Assembly: GCF_011764545.1 (NCBI RefSeq)
Contig: NZ_AP022870.1
Location: 6,184,001 to 6,248,000, forward strand
From: Phytohabitans flavus
Lineage (GTDB): Bacteria > Actinomycetota > Actinomycetes > Mycobacteriales > Micromonosporaceae
Direction of reading: 5' to 3'
DNA length: 64,000 nucleotides
Position 1 is the first letter of the stretch. Each line of letters starts with the position of its first letter. Of this stretch, positions 20,014 to 33,100 are shown piece after piece. The position numbers were made by a program, and so were the translations under genes. Below the pieces are notes generated by a model. The model made no database searches. It worked only from the letters and a program-made list of their open reading frames with translations, and was not told the DNA's origin.

Positions 20014-23000
20014 GGCCGGTCGACCTCGGGCCAGGCTGACTCGCCGGTCAGCAGGTGCACCGCGCCGGCCGTCCAGTCCACATGGGACGATGGCGATTCA
20101 GCGTGCAGGGTACGCGGTAGTACGCCGTACCGCAGCGCCTGCACCATCTTGATGACCCCGGCGGCGCCGGCGGCGGCCTGGGTGTGGCCGATGTTCGACT
20201 TGACCGAGCCGAGCAGCAGCGGCGGCTGGTCGCTCCGCTGGCCGTACGTGGCGAGCAGCGCCTGCGCCTCGATCGGGTCGCCGAGCGCGGTACCGGTGCC
20301 GTGCGCCTCGACCGCGTCCACGTCCGCCACGGTCAGCCGGGCGTTGGCGAGCGCCTGCTGGATGACCCGCTGCTGGGACGGCCCATTCGGAGCCGTGAGG
20401 CCGTTCGAGGCGCCGTCCTGGTTGACCGCGCTGCCCCGCACGACGGCGAGTACGGGGTGGCCGTGCCGCTGCGCGTCGGAGAGCCGCTCGACCAGCAGGA
20501 TCCCGGCGCCCTCGGCGAGCGACATGCCGTCCGCGCCGTCGCCGAACGCCTTGCACCGCCCGTCCGCGGCCAGCGCGCGCTGGCGGCTGAAGCCGATGAA
20601 GCTAGCCGGCGTGCCCATGACGGTGACGCCGCCGGCGAGCGCGAGCGTGCTCTCCCCGTTGCGCAGCGACTGGCAGGCCAGGTGCAGCGCGACGAGCGAC
20701 GAGGAGCAGGCGGTGTCCAATGTGACCGCCGGGCCTTCGAGTCCGAAGAGGTATGCCACGCGCCCGGAGAGCACGCTGGATGCCGTCCCCGTCATCATGT
20801 GCGCCTCGTTGGCGGCGCCCTCGCCATACCCCTGGTAGCTGGCGCCGATGAACGCGCCGGTCTGGCTGCCGCGCAGCGTCTCGGGGTCGATGCCGGCGCG
20901 TTCGATTGCCTCCCAAGCGGTTTCCAGCAGCAGCCGCTGCTGCGGGTCCATCGCGAGTGCTTCGCGCGGCGAGATGCCGAAGAAGCCCGGGTCGAAGTCG
21001 CCGGCGCCGGCGAGGAAGCCGCCGCGCACGGTGTACGAGGTGCCGGGGTGGTCCGGGTCGGGGTCGTAGATGGCTTCCGCGTCCCAGCCGCGGTCGGGCG
21101 GAAACTCGGAGATGGCGTCCACACCGCCGCGGACGAGGCGCCACAGGTCGTCCGGCGAACCGACCCCGCCAGGGAAGCGGCAGGCCATGCCGACGATCGC
21201 GATCGGCTCGTCGCTCGCGCCCGCCGCGACCGCTGGTGCCACCGGGGTTCCCGCCGGGTCGCCGGTCACCTGGCTGGCGAGGAACTGCGCCAGCGCCATC
21301 GGGGTGGGGTAGTCGAAGACCATCGTGGTGGGCAGCTTGAGCCCGGTGGCGGCGGCGAGGCGGTTGCGCAGGTCCACAGCGGTGACGGAGTCGAACCCGA
21401 CCTCGCGGAACGCGCGCCGCTCCGGAAGCGAGTCGACCGATGCGTGGCCGAGCACGGTCGCCGCTTCGGCGCGGACGAGGTCGACCAGCGCGCGGGCCCG
21501 CTCGCCCGGTGTGAGCGTGCGCAGCCGGGTGGCGAACTCCCCTTCCACCGCCTCGCGGCTGGCCCGCTCGGCCGCCTCGACAAGCCGCCGGACCTCGGGC
21601 ACCTCGGCGAAGAGCGTGGTGTCGCGGCGTGCGCTGAACGTCGGGTGGTACCGGTCCCAGTCGATGTCGGCGACCGCGACGGCGGTCTCGTCGTCGTCCA
21701 GCACCTGCCCGAGACCGGCCATGGCGAGGTCTGGGTCGAGGTACACAAGGCCGCTGCGGATGACGCCGTACGGGTCGGGCTCGTCGAGCCGTGTGTTCTC
21801 CGGCCACTTTCCCCAGTGGACGGAGAGCGCGTGCCGGCCGCGGGCGCGGCGGTTGGCGGCGAGCGCGCCGAGGTAGGCGTTGCCAGCCGCGTACGCGCCG
21901 TGCTCGCCGCTGCCCCACATGCCGGCGATGGACGAGTAGAGCACGAACGCGTCCAGCTCGTCGGTGTCCAGCAGCGCGTCGAGGTTTTCCGCGCCGGCCA
22001 CCTTGGCGTGTACCACAAGCGAGAACTCGGCGAGGCTCATCTCGGCGAGCGTGCCGAGCCGGATGACGGCGGCGGCGTGCACGACGGTCCGCACGGTGCG
22101 GCCGGCCGCCTTGAGCTCGGCGAGCAGCGACGCCACGGCCTCGCGGTCGGCGACGTCGCAGGACCGGACCTCGGCCTCGGTGCCGAGGTCGGCGAGCGCG
22201 GCTACGAGGTCCGCCATGCCCGGTGCGGCCATCCCGGCGCGGCTTGTGAGCACGATGTGCTCGGCGCCCCGGCGGGCCAGCCAGCGGGCCAGGTCCGGGC
22301 CGATGGTGCCGGTCGCGCCCGTGACCAGCGTGGTACCGCGCGGTGTCCACGGCCGGGCTGGCGTGTCGGCCGACGGTGCCCGTACGACTCGGCGTGCCAG
22401 CACGGCGTGGGACCGGACGGCGAGCTGGTCCTCGCCTGACTCGCCGCTCAGCAGGGCGGCAACCCTCTGGGCGGCCCGCTCGTCCAGCATGTCCGGCAGG
22501 TCGATCGAGCCGCCGTACCGGCGGGGGTGCTCCAGCGCGGCCGTCCAGGCGACGCCGAGGATCTGTGCCTGCACCGGGCGTACCGTGGCGTCGGCCGGGC
22601 CGGTCGCCACCGCGCCGCGGGTCAGACACCACAGTGGAGCGTCGATGCCGGCGTCACCGAGCGCCTGCACGAGCGCGACGGTGAGCGCCAGCCCCGCGGA
22701 GAGCGCCGGGTACCGCTCGCTCGGCTCCTCCGCCGCGGCCAGCAGGGAGACGATGCCGGTGACGTCGCCGGCCTCGCCGAGGCGGGACGCCAGCACGGCG
22801 CGGTCGACGCACTCGTCGTCCAGCACCAGGGGGCGTACCTCGGCGCCGTGCGCGCTGAGCGCGGCGGTGACATCGTCGGCCGCGATGCCCTCGGCGGTGA
22901 CCAGCAGCCAGGTTCCGTTGAGCGTGGCCCGGGGCAGCGCGCCGACCGACTGCCACGCGACCCGGTACCGCAGCGCGTCCACCGCCGCCCGGTCCCGCCG

Positions 23001-24170
23001 CTGCCGCCGCCACGCCGACAGCGCGGGCAATACGGCGGTGAGCGCCGGCTCGTCCAGCCGCAGGCTCGCGGTGAGCGCGGCCACGTCCTCCCGCTCGACC
23101 GCGGCCCAGAACGCGGCGTCCACCGGGTCGGCGGTACCGGCCTGCTCCGCCTCGGGCGGCGCAATCCAGAAGCGCTCGTGCTGGAACGCGTACGTGGGCA
23201 GGTCGACCCGCTGCCCGCCGGCCAGGAACGGCGACCAGTTCACGGGTACGCCGCGGACGAACAGCTCCGCGAGCGAGGCGGCGAACCTGTGTAGGCCGCC
23301 CTCGTCGCGGCGGAGCGTGCCGGTCACCACGACGGCCTCGCCGGCCGTGTCCGCGAGATCGGCGGTGTCGCTCACGCCGCCGGTCAGCACCGGGTGCGAG
23401 CTGACCTCGACGAAAACCCGGTGGCCGTCGTCCAGCAGTGCCTGTATGGCCGGCTGGAAGCCGACGGTCTGGCGCAGGTTGCGGTACCAGTACTCGGCGT
23501 CCAACGCCGGCTTGTCGATCCAGCCGCCGACAACGGTGGAGTAGAACGGCACGGTCGGCGCCTGCGGGCGGATGGGCGCTAGCTGTGCCAGCAGCTCGTC
23601 GTGCAGCGCCTCGACCTGTGCGGAATGGGACGCGTAGTCCACGGCGACGCGGCGCAGCCAGATGTCCTCACTGGACAGCTCGCCGCAGAGGGCGTCCAGC
23701 GCGTCGGGGTCGCCGGAGACGACCACCGACCGGGGACCGTTGACGGCGGCGATCGAGACGCGGCCGTCGCCGGGCAGGCGCGGGGCCATCTCGTCCGCGG
23801 GGAGCGCGACCGAGACCATCCCACCGCGTCCGGCCAGCCGGGCCGCGATCGCCTTGCTGCGCAACGCCACGACCCGGGCCGCGTCGGCAAGGGACAGCGC
23901 GCCGGCGACGCAGGCCGCGGCGATCTCGCCCTGGGAGTGGCCGACGACCGCATCCGGTACCACACCGTGCGCCCGCCACACCTCGGCCAGCGACACCATT
24001 ACCGCGAACGACGCCGGCTGCACGACGTCGACCCGCTCCAGCAGGTCCGGGCCGGCCTCGCCACGCAGCACGTCCAGCAGTGACCAGTCGACGTACGCGC
24101 TCAGCGCCGCCGCGCACTCGGCCGCCCTGGCCGCGAATACCGGCGACTCGGTGAGCAGGCGGGCGCCCAT
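19836..24170 (-). CDS. Type I polyketide synthase fragment: methylmalonyl AT3, KR3, ACP3 and KS4
   Basis: This frame continues the preceding synthase frame after one missing base at 24233-24236; real homology begins about 24234, so the ATG at 24170 is not a true start. AT3 differs from every other AT here: GQGSQWVGMG, GHSQGE, and VDYASHS, the methylmalonyl-CoA signature. KR3 keeps TGATGTIG and the catalytic Ser and Tyr, but has no LDD. It has Trp eight residues before the Tyr and His three before it (WGSGEHGAY), the A-type pattern and probably A2, implying an epimerised methyl branch. ACP3 reads GFDSVTA. KS4 is intact (TACSSS, HGTGT, KSNIGHT). Homology stops near 19921, where the next base is missing. 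In the polyene model this module installs the C16 methyl, later oxidised to a carboxyl, and the C17 oxygen. Confidence 0.9.
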   Translation of the reverse strand: MGARLLTESPVFAARAAECAAALSAYVDWSLLDVLRGEAGPDLLERVDVVQPASFAVMVSLAEVWRAHGVVPDAVVGHSQGEIAAACVAGALSLADAARVVALRSKAIAARLAGRGGMVSVALPADEMAPRLPGDGRVSIAAVNGPRSVVVSGDPDALDALCGELSSEDIWLRRVAVDYASHSAQVEALHDELLAQLAPIRPQAPTVPFYSTVVGGWIDKPALDAEYWYRNLRQTVGFQPAIQALLDDGHRVFVEVSSHPVLTGGVSDTADLADTAGEAVVVTGTLRRDEGGLHRFAASLAELFVRGVPVNWSPFLAGGQRVDLPTYAFQHERFWIAPPEAEQAGTADPVDAAFWAAVEREDVAALTASLRLDEPALTAVLPALSAWRRQRRDRAAVDALRYRVAWQSVGALPRATLNGTWLLVTAEGIAADDVTAALSAHGAEVRPLVLDDECVDRAVLASRLGEAGDVTGIVSLLAAAEEPSERYPALSAGLALTVALVQALGDAGIDAPLWCLTRGAVATGPADATVRPVQAQILGVAWTAALEHPRRYGGSIDLPDMLDERAAQRVAALLSGESGEDQLAVRSHAVLARRVVRAPSADTPARPWTPRGTTLVTGATGTIGPDLARWLARRGAEHIVLTSRAGMAAPGMADLVAALADLGTEAEVRSCDVADREAVASLLAELKAAGRTVRTVVHAAAVIRLGTLAEMSLAEFSLVVHAKVAGAENLDALLDTDELDAFVLYSSIAGMWGSGEHGAYAAGNAYLGALAANRRARGRHALSVHWGKWPENTRLDEPDPYGVIRSGLVYLDPDLAMAGLGQVLDDDETAVAVADIDWDRYHPTFSARRDTTLFAEVPEVRRLVEAAERASREAVEGEFATRLRTLTPGERARALVDLVRAEAATVLGHASVDSLPERRAFREVGFDSVTAVDLRNRLAAATGLKLPTTMVFDYPTPMALAQFLASQVTGDPAGTPVAPAVAAGASDEPIAIVGMACRFPGGVGSPDDLWRLVRGGVDAISEFPPDRGWDAEAIYDPDPDHPGTSYTVRGGFLAGAGDFDPGFFGISPREALAMDPQQRLLLETAWEAIERAGIDPETLRGSQTGAFIGASYQGYGEGAANEAHMMTGTASSVLSGRVAYLFGLEGPAVTLDTACSSSLVALHLACQSLRNGESTLALAGGVTVMGTPASFIGFSRQRALAADGRCKAFGDGADGMSLAEGAGILLVERLSDAQRHGHPVLAVVRGSAVNQDGASNGLTAPNGPSQQRVIQQALANARLTVADVDAVEAHGTGTALGDPIEAQALLATYGQRSDQPPLLLGSVKSNIGHTQAAAGAAGVIKMVQALRYGVLPRTLHAESPSSHVDWTAGAVHLLTGESAWPEVDRPWRAGVSSFGISGTNAHVILEQAPAAQPTDEAPSRTSRRSWSPAVPPRRCARRRSGCCP

Positions 24171-27100
24171 GCCGACCCACTGCGAGCCCTGCCCGGGGAA
24201 GACGAAGACCGTGCGCCCCTCGACGTCGGCGACCCCTCGACCCGTGCCTCGCCGAGCAGCACGACCCGGTGTTCGAAGAGCGACCGGGTGTCCACAAGCG
24301 AGGCCGCGACGTCCGCGGGCGCTAGGCCGGCGACGGCAGCCCGGAGCGTGTCAGCCTGCTCACGGGCGGCTGCGGCGGTCCGGCCGGACACGATCCACGG
24401 CAACACCCGGTCCGGCTCGTCCCCTGCGGGCATTGGCGCTACCTCGGCGGGACCTTGCTCGATCACGATGTGCGCGTTGGTACCGCTGACGCCGAAGGAG
24501 GAAACGCCGGCCCGGCGCGCCCGCTCCACGTCTGGCCAGGGCGTGTTGGCGGCGAGCAGGCTCACCCGTCCGGCGGACCAGTCCACATGCGACGAGGGCT
24601 TCTCGACGTGCAGCGTCCGAGGGAGCACGCCGTGCCGCAGCGCCTGCACCATCTTGATGACCCCGGCGACACCGGCCGCGGCCTGGGTATGGCCGATGTT
24701 CGACTTGATGGAGCCGAGGAAGAGCGGGTGCTCCCGATCCTGCCCGTAGGTGGCGAGGAGGGCCTGTGCCTCGATCGGGTCGCCGAGTGCGGTGCCGGTG
24801 CCGTGCGCCTCGACAGCGTCCACATCAGACAGTGCGAGACCGGCGTTGGCGAGTGCCTGCCGGATGACCCGCTGCTGCGACGGGCCGTTCGGGGCGGTGA
24901 GGCCGTTGGAGGCACCGTCCTGGTTGACCGCCGAGCCGCGGACGACCGCGAGGATCGGGTGGCCGTTGCGGCGCGCGTCGGAGAGCCGCTCTACCACGAG
25001 CACGCCGACGCCCTCGGACCAGCCGGTGCCGTCGGCGGCGTCGGAGAACGCCTTGCACCGCCCGTCGGCGGCCATCCCGCCCTGGTGGGTGAACTCGATG
25101 AAGTTGTTCGGCGTCGTCATCACCGTGACGCCGCCGGCCAGCGCGAGGTCGCACTCTCCTTGCCGCAGCGCCTGCCCGGCGAGATGGAGCGCGACGAGCG
25201 ACGAGGAGCAGGCGGTGTCCACGGTGACCGCCGGGCCTTCGAAGCCGAACGTGTACGACACCCGGCCGGAGATGACGCTAGCGGAGAGGCCGGTGGCGGC
25301 GTGCCCGCCGACCTCCTCGCCCGCAGCGCCCACGAGGTTGGCGTAGTCCTGCCCGTTGGTGCCCATGAAGACGCCGGTCTGGCTGCCACGCAGTCGCGCC
25401 GGCGCGATGCCGGAACGCTCCACCGCCTCCCAGGACACCTCCAGCAGCAGCCGCTGCTGTGGGTCCATCGCCACCGCCTCGCGTGGGGAGATGCCGAAGA
25501 ACGCCGCGTCGAAGCCGGCCACGTCGGCCAGGAAGCCACCTTCGAGGGTGTCGCTGCGCCCACGGCCCCCGCCACCGGCGAGGCCCGCGAGGTCCCAGCC
25601 GCGGTCGGTGGGGAACGCGTCGATGCCGTCCCGCCCGTCCAGCAAGAGCTGCCAGAGGTCCTCTGGCGAGCGCACGCCACCGGGGAAGCGGCAGGCCATA
25701 CCGACGATCGCGATCGGCTCGTCGGTCTCCCCCGTCGCCCGGGCCGGGGCCAGCACGGCCTCGGCGCCGCCGGCCAGTTCGCCGAGGAGGTGGGTGGCGA
25801 GGGCCCGCGGCGTGGGGAAATCGAAGATGAGGCCGGCCGGCAGTTCCAGCCCGGTCAGGCCGGTGAGCGCGTTGCGGAGCTCCAATGCGGACAGCGAGTC
25901 GAAGCCGAGGTCCCGGAACGCCTTGTCGACCCCGACAGCGGTGGGGCTGCCGTGCCCGAGCACGGCGGCTACCTGGCGGCGGACCAGGTCCAGCACCGCC
26001 GCCGCCCGGCCATCCTCGGTGAGGTCGCGAAGGCGATCGCGGAGCGCGGCACCGGCGGAGGCGGCCTCCCGGCGGGCGGCCTCGGCGGCCGCGATGGCAC
26101 CTGCCGCACCCGGCAGGTCGGCGAGGAGGCGGCTCGGCCGGATCGCGAGGAGTGCCCCGATCAGCCGGTCCTGGCGGAGGTCGGCGACCACAACCCGCGG
26201 CTGTGGCTCGGCGACCGCTTGGGCGAGGGCGGCGAGCGCGCGGTCCGGGTCCATCGCGGCCACGCCCATGCGCGCCGACCAGTCGTCGCCTGTCGTGGCG
26301 GCCATGCCGTCGCCGGCCCAGCCACCCCACGCGACGGAGGTGGCGGCCCGGCCCGCCGCGCGCCGGCGGGCGGCGATCGCGTCCAGGGCCGCGTTCGCCG
26401 CGGCGTAGTTGGCCTGGCCCGGGCTTCCGACCGTCCCGGCCAGCGACGAGAAGAGGACGAACGCGTCGAGGTCCGGCAACAGCTCATCGAGTACGAGCGC
26501 CGCCTCCACTTTGGAGCGGAATACGGCTGCGAAGCGGGCTGGAGTGAGCGAGTCGAGCACGCCGTCGTCAAGGACGCCGGCGGCGTGCACCACGGCCTGC
26601 ACGTCTCCGATGCTCGCCAGCAGGGTACGCATCTGCTCCGGATCGGCAGCGTCAGCGGCGGCGACGGTCAGCTCGACCCCGCTCAGCTCCTCCCGCAGCG
26701 CGGCCAAGCCCTCGGCCTCCGGACCGCGGCGGCTGACGAGCACGAGCCGTTCCGCGCCGTTGGCGGCGAGCCAGCGGGCCACCCGCACCCCCAGCGCGCC
26801 GGTACCGCCGGTGACCAGCACCGTGCCCGACGGCGTCCATGGCGCGGGCGCGTCGAGGGAGGCCGGAGCGGGGACCAAGCGGCGGCCGTATGTGCCCGAG
26901 GCCCGGACCGCGATCTGGTCTTCGCCGTCGCTCCGGTCGAGCGCGTCGGCGAGCCGGCGGAGCAGCGGCGCGTCCAGCGACGGTGGGAGGTCGACGAGCC
27001 CACCCCAGCGGCGGGGCAGCTCCAGCGCGGCGACCCGGCCGAGTCCCCAGACAGCGGCCTGCCCAGCCGTGGGTGGCGTATCGCCGTCATCGACCGAGAC

Positions 27101-30100
27101 CGCACCATGCGTGAGCGTCCACAGTGGGGCCTCGATGCCGGCCTCGCCGAGGAGGCGCACGAGCCCGGCGGCGGCGATCGCGGCCGTGCTCGGGTCGCCG
27201 CCCGCATCGAGCGCGAGCAGTGAGACGAGCCCGTCGTGGTCTCCGGTCTGGAGATCGGCGAGGCGGGTCGTGGTGGCGCCGAGGGCCGCGGCGACCGCGG
27301 TCGTGTACTCGTCCGGCTCGTCCGGGAGGATCGCGAGCCAGCGGCGGCCCGGCTCCTGCCGGGGGGCCTCGGTGAGCGGCGCCCAGGACTCGCGGTAGCG
27401 CCAGGAGTCGATCGTGGAGCGCTCGAGGCGGCGGCCGCGCCAGGCGGCGAGCGCCGGCACCATCGCGCCGACTGTGTCGCCGTCGAGCTCCAGCGTGGAC
27501 GCCAGCGCGTCGATGTCGCCCCGCTCGACGGCTGCCCAGAACTCGGCGTCCATCGTGTCGACGGGGAAGGCGAACTCGGGCGGCTCCGGCCAGTACCGCT
27601 GGTGGTCGAACGCGTACGTGGGCAGCTCGGCCGGTGTCGCTCCGGTACCGGCGAAGGCGGGCGCCCAGTCGACGGTGATTCCGGTGGTGTGCAGGCGGGC
27701 GAGCCCGGTGAGGAAGGCGGCTTCCTCGGGCCGGTCCTTCCGGAGGGTGGGGATCGCGTTGCCGGTGAGCGCGGAGAGCACGCCGTCCGGCCCGATCTCC
27801 AGGAGTGTCGCGTCACCGATGGCGGTTACCGCCTCGGCGAAACGTACGGTGTCCCGCACGTGCCTGACCCAGTACTCAGGGTCCGTCACATCACCGGCAC
27901 CGGCGACCGGGATCCGCGGCTGCGCGAACGTCAACGTCCGCACCACCGCCCGGAAGTCGTCCAGCATCGGATCCATCAGCGGCGAGTGGAACGCGTGCGA
28001 CACCCGCAGCCGGGTCGTTTTGGCGAAGCGGGCCGCTATCGCCTCCACCTCGGCCTCGACGCCGGCGATGACGACCGCGGCCGGACCGTTCACGGCCGCG
28101 ATGGAGACGCCATCGGTGAGCAGCGGCGTGACCTCGGCCTCGGTGGCCTGGATCGCGACCATCGCCCCACCGGGCGGGAGGGCCTGCATGAGGCCGGCAC
28201 GGGCGGTGACGAGGCGGCCGGCGTCCTCCAGCGACAGCACGCCCGCGACGTAGGCGGCCGTGATCTCGCCGATCGAATGGCCGGCGAGGTGGGCGGGCTT
28301 GACCCCGAACGACTCGGCGAGCCGGTAGAGGGCGACTTCGACGGCGAAAAGCGCTGGCTGCGTCCACCCCGTCTGGTTGAGCAGGTCCGGGTCCGAACCC
28401 CACATCACGTCGCGCAGGCCGGGGTCGAGATGAGCCAGGACCTCGTCCAGCGCGGCGGCGAAGACCGGATAGCGGGCGCACAGGTCGCGACCCATGCTGA
28501 GGCGCTGCGAGCCCTGGCCGGAGAAGAGCACGCCGAGCTTGCCACCCTCGGCGACACCACGGGCGACCTCGATGCTGCCGTCAGCGGTGGCCAGGAGCAC
28601 GGCGCGATGTTCGAAGGCTGAGCGGCCGGTCAGGGCGAGCCCGACGCGGCTGGCCATGGCCTCAACCGTGCGCAGCCGCGCGATCTGGCCGTCGAGGGCA
28701 GCCTCGGACTTGGCCGAGACGAGCCACGGCACGACCGACGGCTGTACCGCCGGCTCGACCGCCGGCACCGGCGCGGGCTGCTCGAGGATCACGTGTGCGT
28801 TGGTGCCGCTGATACCGAACGACGACACCGCCGCCCGCCGTGGCCGGTCGACCTCCGGCCAGGCTGTCTGCTCGGTCAGCAGCTCGACCGCGCCAGCCGA
28901 CCAGTCCACATGCGACGACGGCGCGCCCACGTGGAGGGTCTTCGGCGCGATACCCTGCCGCATCGCCATGATCATCTTGATCACACCCGCCACACCGGCG
29001 GCGGCTTGGGTGTGACCGAGGTTCGACTTCACCGAGCCGAGCAGCAACGGCCGCTCGCGGTCCCGCCCGTACGTGGCAAGCAGCGCCTGGGCTTCAATCG
29101 GGTCGCCCAGCGTGGTGCCCGTGCCGTGACCCTCGACCACGTCCACATCGGACATGGTCAGGCCGCCACTGGCCAGAGCCTGCCGGATGACCCGCTGCTG
29201 GGACGGCCCATTGGGCGCGGTGAGGCCGTTCGAGGCGCCGTCCTGGTTGACGGCGGAGGCGCGCAGGATCGCGTACACCGGGTGGCCGTTGCGGCGGGCA
29301 TCGGACAGTCGCTCCAGCACGACCACGCCGACGCCTTCGGACCAGCCCACCCCATCGGCGGTGTCGGCGAAGGCGCGGCACCGGCCGTCCGCGGACAGGC
29401 CGCGCTGGCGGGAGAACTCGACGAACGAGTTCGGCGTGGACATCACCGTCACGCCGCCGGCCAGCGCCAGGTCGCACTCACCACCGCGCAGGGCCCCGGC
29501 GGCAAGGTGCATCGCCACCAGTGAGGAGGAACAGGCTGTGTCGACGGTGACGGCCGGTCCCTCGAAGCCGAACGTGTACGACACCCGGCCGGAGACGACA
29601 CTCGGCGAGCTGCCGTTGCCCTGGAAGCCCTCGAAGTCACCGCCGCCCAGCAGGTGGCTGTAGTCGCTGTACATGACGCCCGCGAATACGCCGGTCTGGC
29701 TGCCGCGCAACGAGACCGGGTCGATACCGGCCCGCTCGACCGCCTCCCACGAGACTTCCAGCAGGAGCCGCTGCTGCGCGTCCGTGGCAAGGGCCTCGCG
29801 CGGGCTCATACCGAAGAACTCGGCGTCGAAGTTTCCGGCGTCGTGCAGGAACCCGCCCGACCGGGTGTACGAGGTGCCGGGGTGGTCCGGGTCGGGGTGG
29901 TACAGCGCATCGAGGTCCCAGCCGCGGTCGGCGGGGAAGCCGCTGATCGCGTCGACGCCGTCGCTGACGAGCCGCCACAGGTCTTCCGGCGAGGCGACGC
30001 CGCCCGGGTAGCGGCAGGCCATACCGACGATGACGATCGGATCGTCGGAGTTGGCGACGAGGCGGGGCAGCGGCGCGGCGGCCTCGGTGTCCGAGCCAAG

Positions 30101-33100
30101 CAGTTCGTCGAGCAGGTACCCGGCGAGGGCGCCCGCGGTCGGGTAGTCGAAGACGAGCGTGGCCGGCAGCCGCAGCCCGATGACGGTACCGAGGCGGTTG
30201 CGCAGCTCGACCGAGGTGAGCGAGTCGAAACCCAGGTCCTGGAAGGCCTTCGCCGGGTCGATCTTGTCAGCGCCGGTGTGCCCGAGCGTGGCGGCGACCT
30301 GGCCGCGCACAAGCTCCAGCACGGTGCCCCGCCGCTCAGTCTCGTCCAGCCCGGCCAGGCGCTGCGCCAGGCCACGGGCGGCGCCGGAGACCGTGCCGCG
30401 TCGCACGGGCGTACGGATCAGGCCACGCAGGAGCGGCGGTACCTCGCCGGCCGCCCGGATGGCCGGCAGGTCCAGCCGGATCGGCACCACCGACGGCGCT
30501 CCCGCGGTGAGCGCGGCGTCGAAAAGCGTGAGCCCCTGCTCGACGGTCAGCGGCGGTGTGCCGGCGCGGGCGAGCCGCTCGGCGTCCACGGCCATGCCTT
30601 CGGTCCACGGTCCCCAGGCGAGCGAGACGGCCGGTAGCCCTTGCGCACGCCGGTGCGCGGCCAGAGCATCAAGGAACGCGTTGCCCGCCGCATAGTTTGC
30701 CTGCCCGGCACCGCCGAAAACGCCGGCAGCGGAGGAGAACAACACAAAGGCGTCCAGGTCGCGGGTCAGCTCGTGCAGATGCCAGGCGGCATCCACCTTC
30801 GGCCGCAACACAGTGTCAAACCGCTCCGGGGTAAGTGACTCGATTACACCGTCATCCAAAACGCCGGCCGCATGCACGACGGCGGTCACCGGATACTGCC
30901 GCAACAACTCGGCCAGCGCATCGCGATCGGACACGTCACAGGCGACCACGGAAACCTCGACGTCCAGGTCCGCGACAAGCTCGGCACCGCCACCACGCCG
31001 ACTCGCCAACACAAGCCGCCGCACACCATGCGATACCACGAGATGACGGGCCACCGCGGCGCCCAAACCGCCACTGCCACCAGTGATGAGGACTGTGCTG
31101 TCCGGGCCCCATGCGGACGCGTCCACCGCGCCCGCGCTCAGCCGGGCCAGGCGCGTGGCGAACGCCCTGCCCTCGCGGATCGCCAGCTCCGGCTCGTCCG
31201 ATCCGGCAGCCGCAGGAAGAAGAGCCACCGACGCCGGATCAGCATCGATCTCGACCAGCGCAAACCGGCCCGGATTCTCCACCGCAGCCGAACGCACCAG
31301 ACCCCACACCGCCGACGCGGCCAAATCACCCGCACGGGTCACGAACACCAGCCGCGAACCAGTGAACCCCTGCACCCGACCCAGCACCCGGGCGGTCAGC
31401 TCACGCACCGCCGAGGGAACGTCCAACCCGGGCGGCGACACGACTTCGTACAGCTCGACATCCGCCGACGCCTCCGCAAGGGCGACCGGTGTCCACTCCG
31501 GACGGAAGAGCGCGTCCAGCACGACGTCAGTGCGGCCGGCCTCGGCGGCGCGGACGACAAGCGAGTCGACCGAGGCGACCGGGCTGCCGGCCGGGTCCAC
31601 AACCGCGATCGAGACGGCGTCGTCGCCGAGCCGGGTGAGCCGTACCCGCACCACAGAAGCGCCGGTCGCGTGCAGGGTCACGCCCTCCCACGCGAACGGC
31701 AGCCCGCCCCGGCTCGCCGCGCCCAGGTCGACGAAGGCGAGCGCGTGCAGGACCGCGTCCAGCAGCGCCGGGTGCACGCCGAACGCGCCGGCGTCCACCG
31801 CCTCCGGAAGCGACACCTCGGCGTAGACCTCGCCACTGTCGCCACGCCAGACCGCGCGCAACCCGCGGAACGTCGGGCCGTACGCGAACCCGTCGCCGGC
31901 CAGCCGCTCGTACAGGCCGTCCACCGGCACAGGCTGCACTCCGGCGGGTGGCCACTGGGCGTTGGCGACGGCCGGTTGGCTCGTGCCGTTTCCGAGTACG
32001 CCGGTGGCGTGCAGCGCCCACCGCTGGTCGTCGGCGCCATCCGGGCGGGAGTAGATGTCGACGGTCCGCTGTCCGTGGTCGTCGGGGCTGCCGACCCACA
32101 GCTGCACCTGTACGCCGCCCTGCTCCGGGAGCACCAGCGGTGTGGCGAGCGTCAGCTCCTCGACCCGGTCGCAGCCGACCTCGTCGCCGGCCCGGATCGC
32201 GAGCTCCAGGAACGCGGTACCGGGCAGGAGCACCTGGCCGCGTACGGCGTGGTCGGCCAGCCACGGGTGGGTATGCGTGGAGATCCTGCCGGTGAGCAGC
32301 GCCCCGTCGGAGTGGGCGAGGGAGACGGCGGCACCGAGGAGCGGGTGGTGGGCCGCGCCGAGCCCGGCCGAGCGCGGGTCGCCGGCGGCCATCCGCCCGG
32401 AGGGCCAGAAGCGCTGCCGCTGGAACGGGTACGTCGGCAGGTCCACGCGACGCGCGCCAACGGCCTCGAACGCCGGCGCCCAGTCGACGCCGATGCCATT
32501 CACGTACAGCCGGCCGAGCGCGGCCAGCAGCGTTGTCTCCTCCGGCCGGTCCTCGCGCATGACCCGAACCCCGTCGCCGGCCAGCGCGGCCAGCACGCCG
32601 TCCGGGCCGATCTCCAGGAAGACCGAACCGTCCAGTGTCGCCACCGCGTCGGCGAAGCGGACGGTGTCGCGCACGTGTCTGACCCAGTACTCAGGATCCG
32701 TCACATCACCAGCCGCCACCACAGGAATGACAGGCTCCGCGAACGACAGCGAGGTAACCACCGCGCGGAAGTCGTCCAGCATCGGCGCCATCAACGGCGA
32801 ATGGAACGCATGCGACACCCGCAACCGCGTCCGCTTCTCAAACCGAGAAGCCACCGCCAACACCGCAGCCTCGTCGCCCGCCACCACGACGTTCAAGGGC
32901 CCATTGACCGCCGCGATCGACACGCCCTCTGTCAGCAGCGGCAGCACCTCGGACTCAGCGGCCCGCAACGCCACCATCGCCCCACCGGCCGGCAACGCCT
33001 GCATCAGCGAGGCACGCGCGGAAACCAACGTGCAGGCGTCCGAAAGGGACAGCACACCGGCCACGTGCGCCGCCGCTATCTCACCGATGGAGTGGCCGGC

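Noticed and set aside
3669..24236. Programmed frameshifting or deliberately split synthase proteins
   Set aside because: The breaks fall inside KS, ER and AT folds and linkers, no slippery-site pattern recurs, no docking domains flank the breaks, and the same type of break occurs in unrelated housekeeping genes.
5728..32700. Recurring 19-20 base strings in the synthase genes as a CRISPR array or interspersed repeats
   Set aside because: The copies sit at the same conserved AT position (coding DPEYWVRHVR) once per module, about one module apart, so they are homologous coding sequence.
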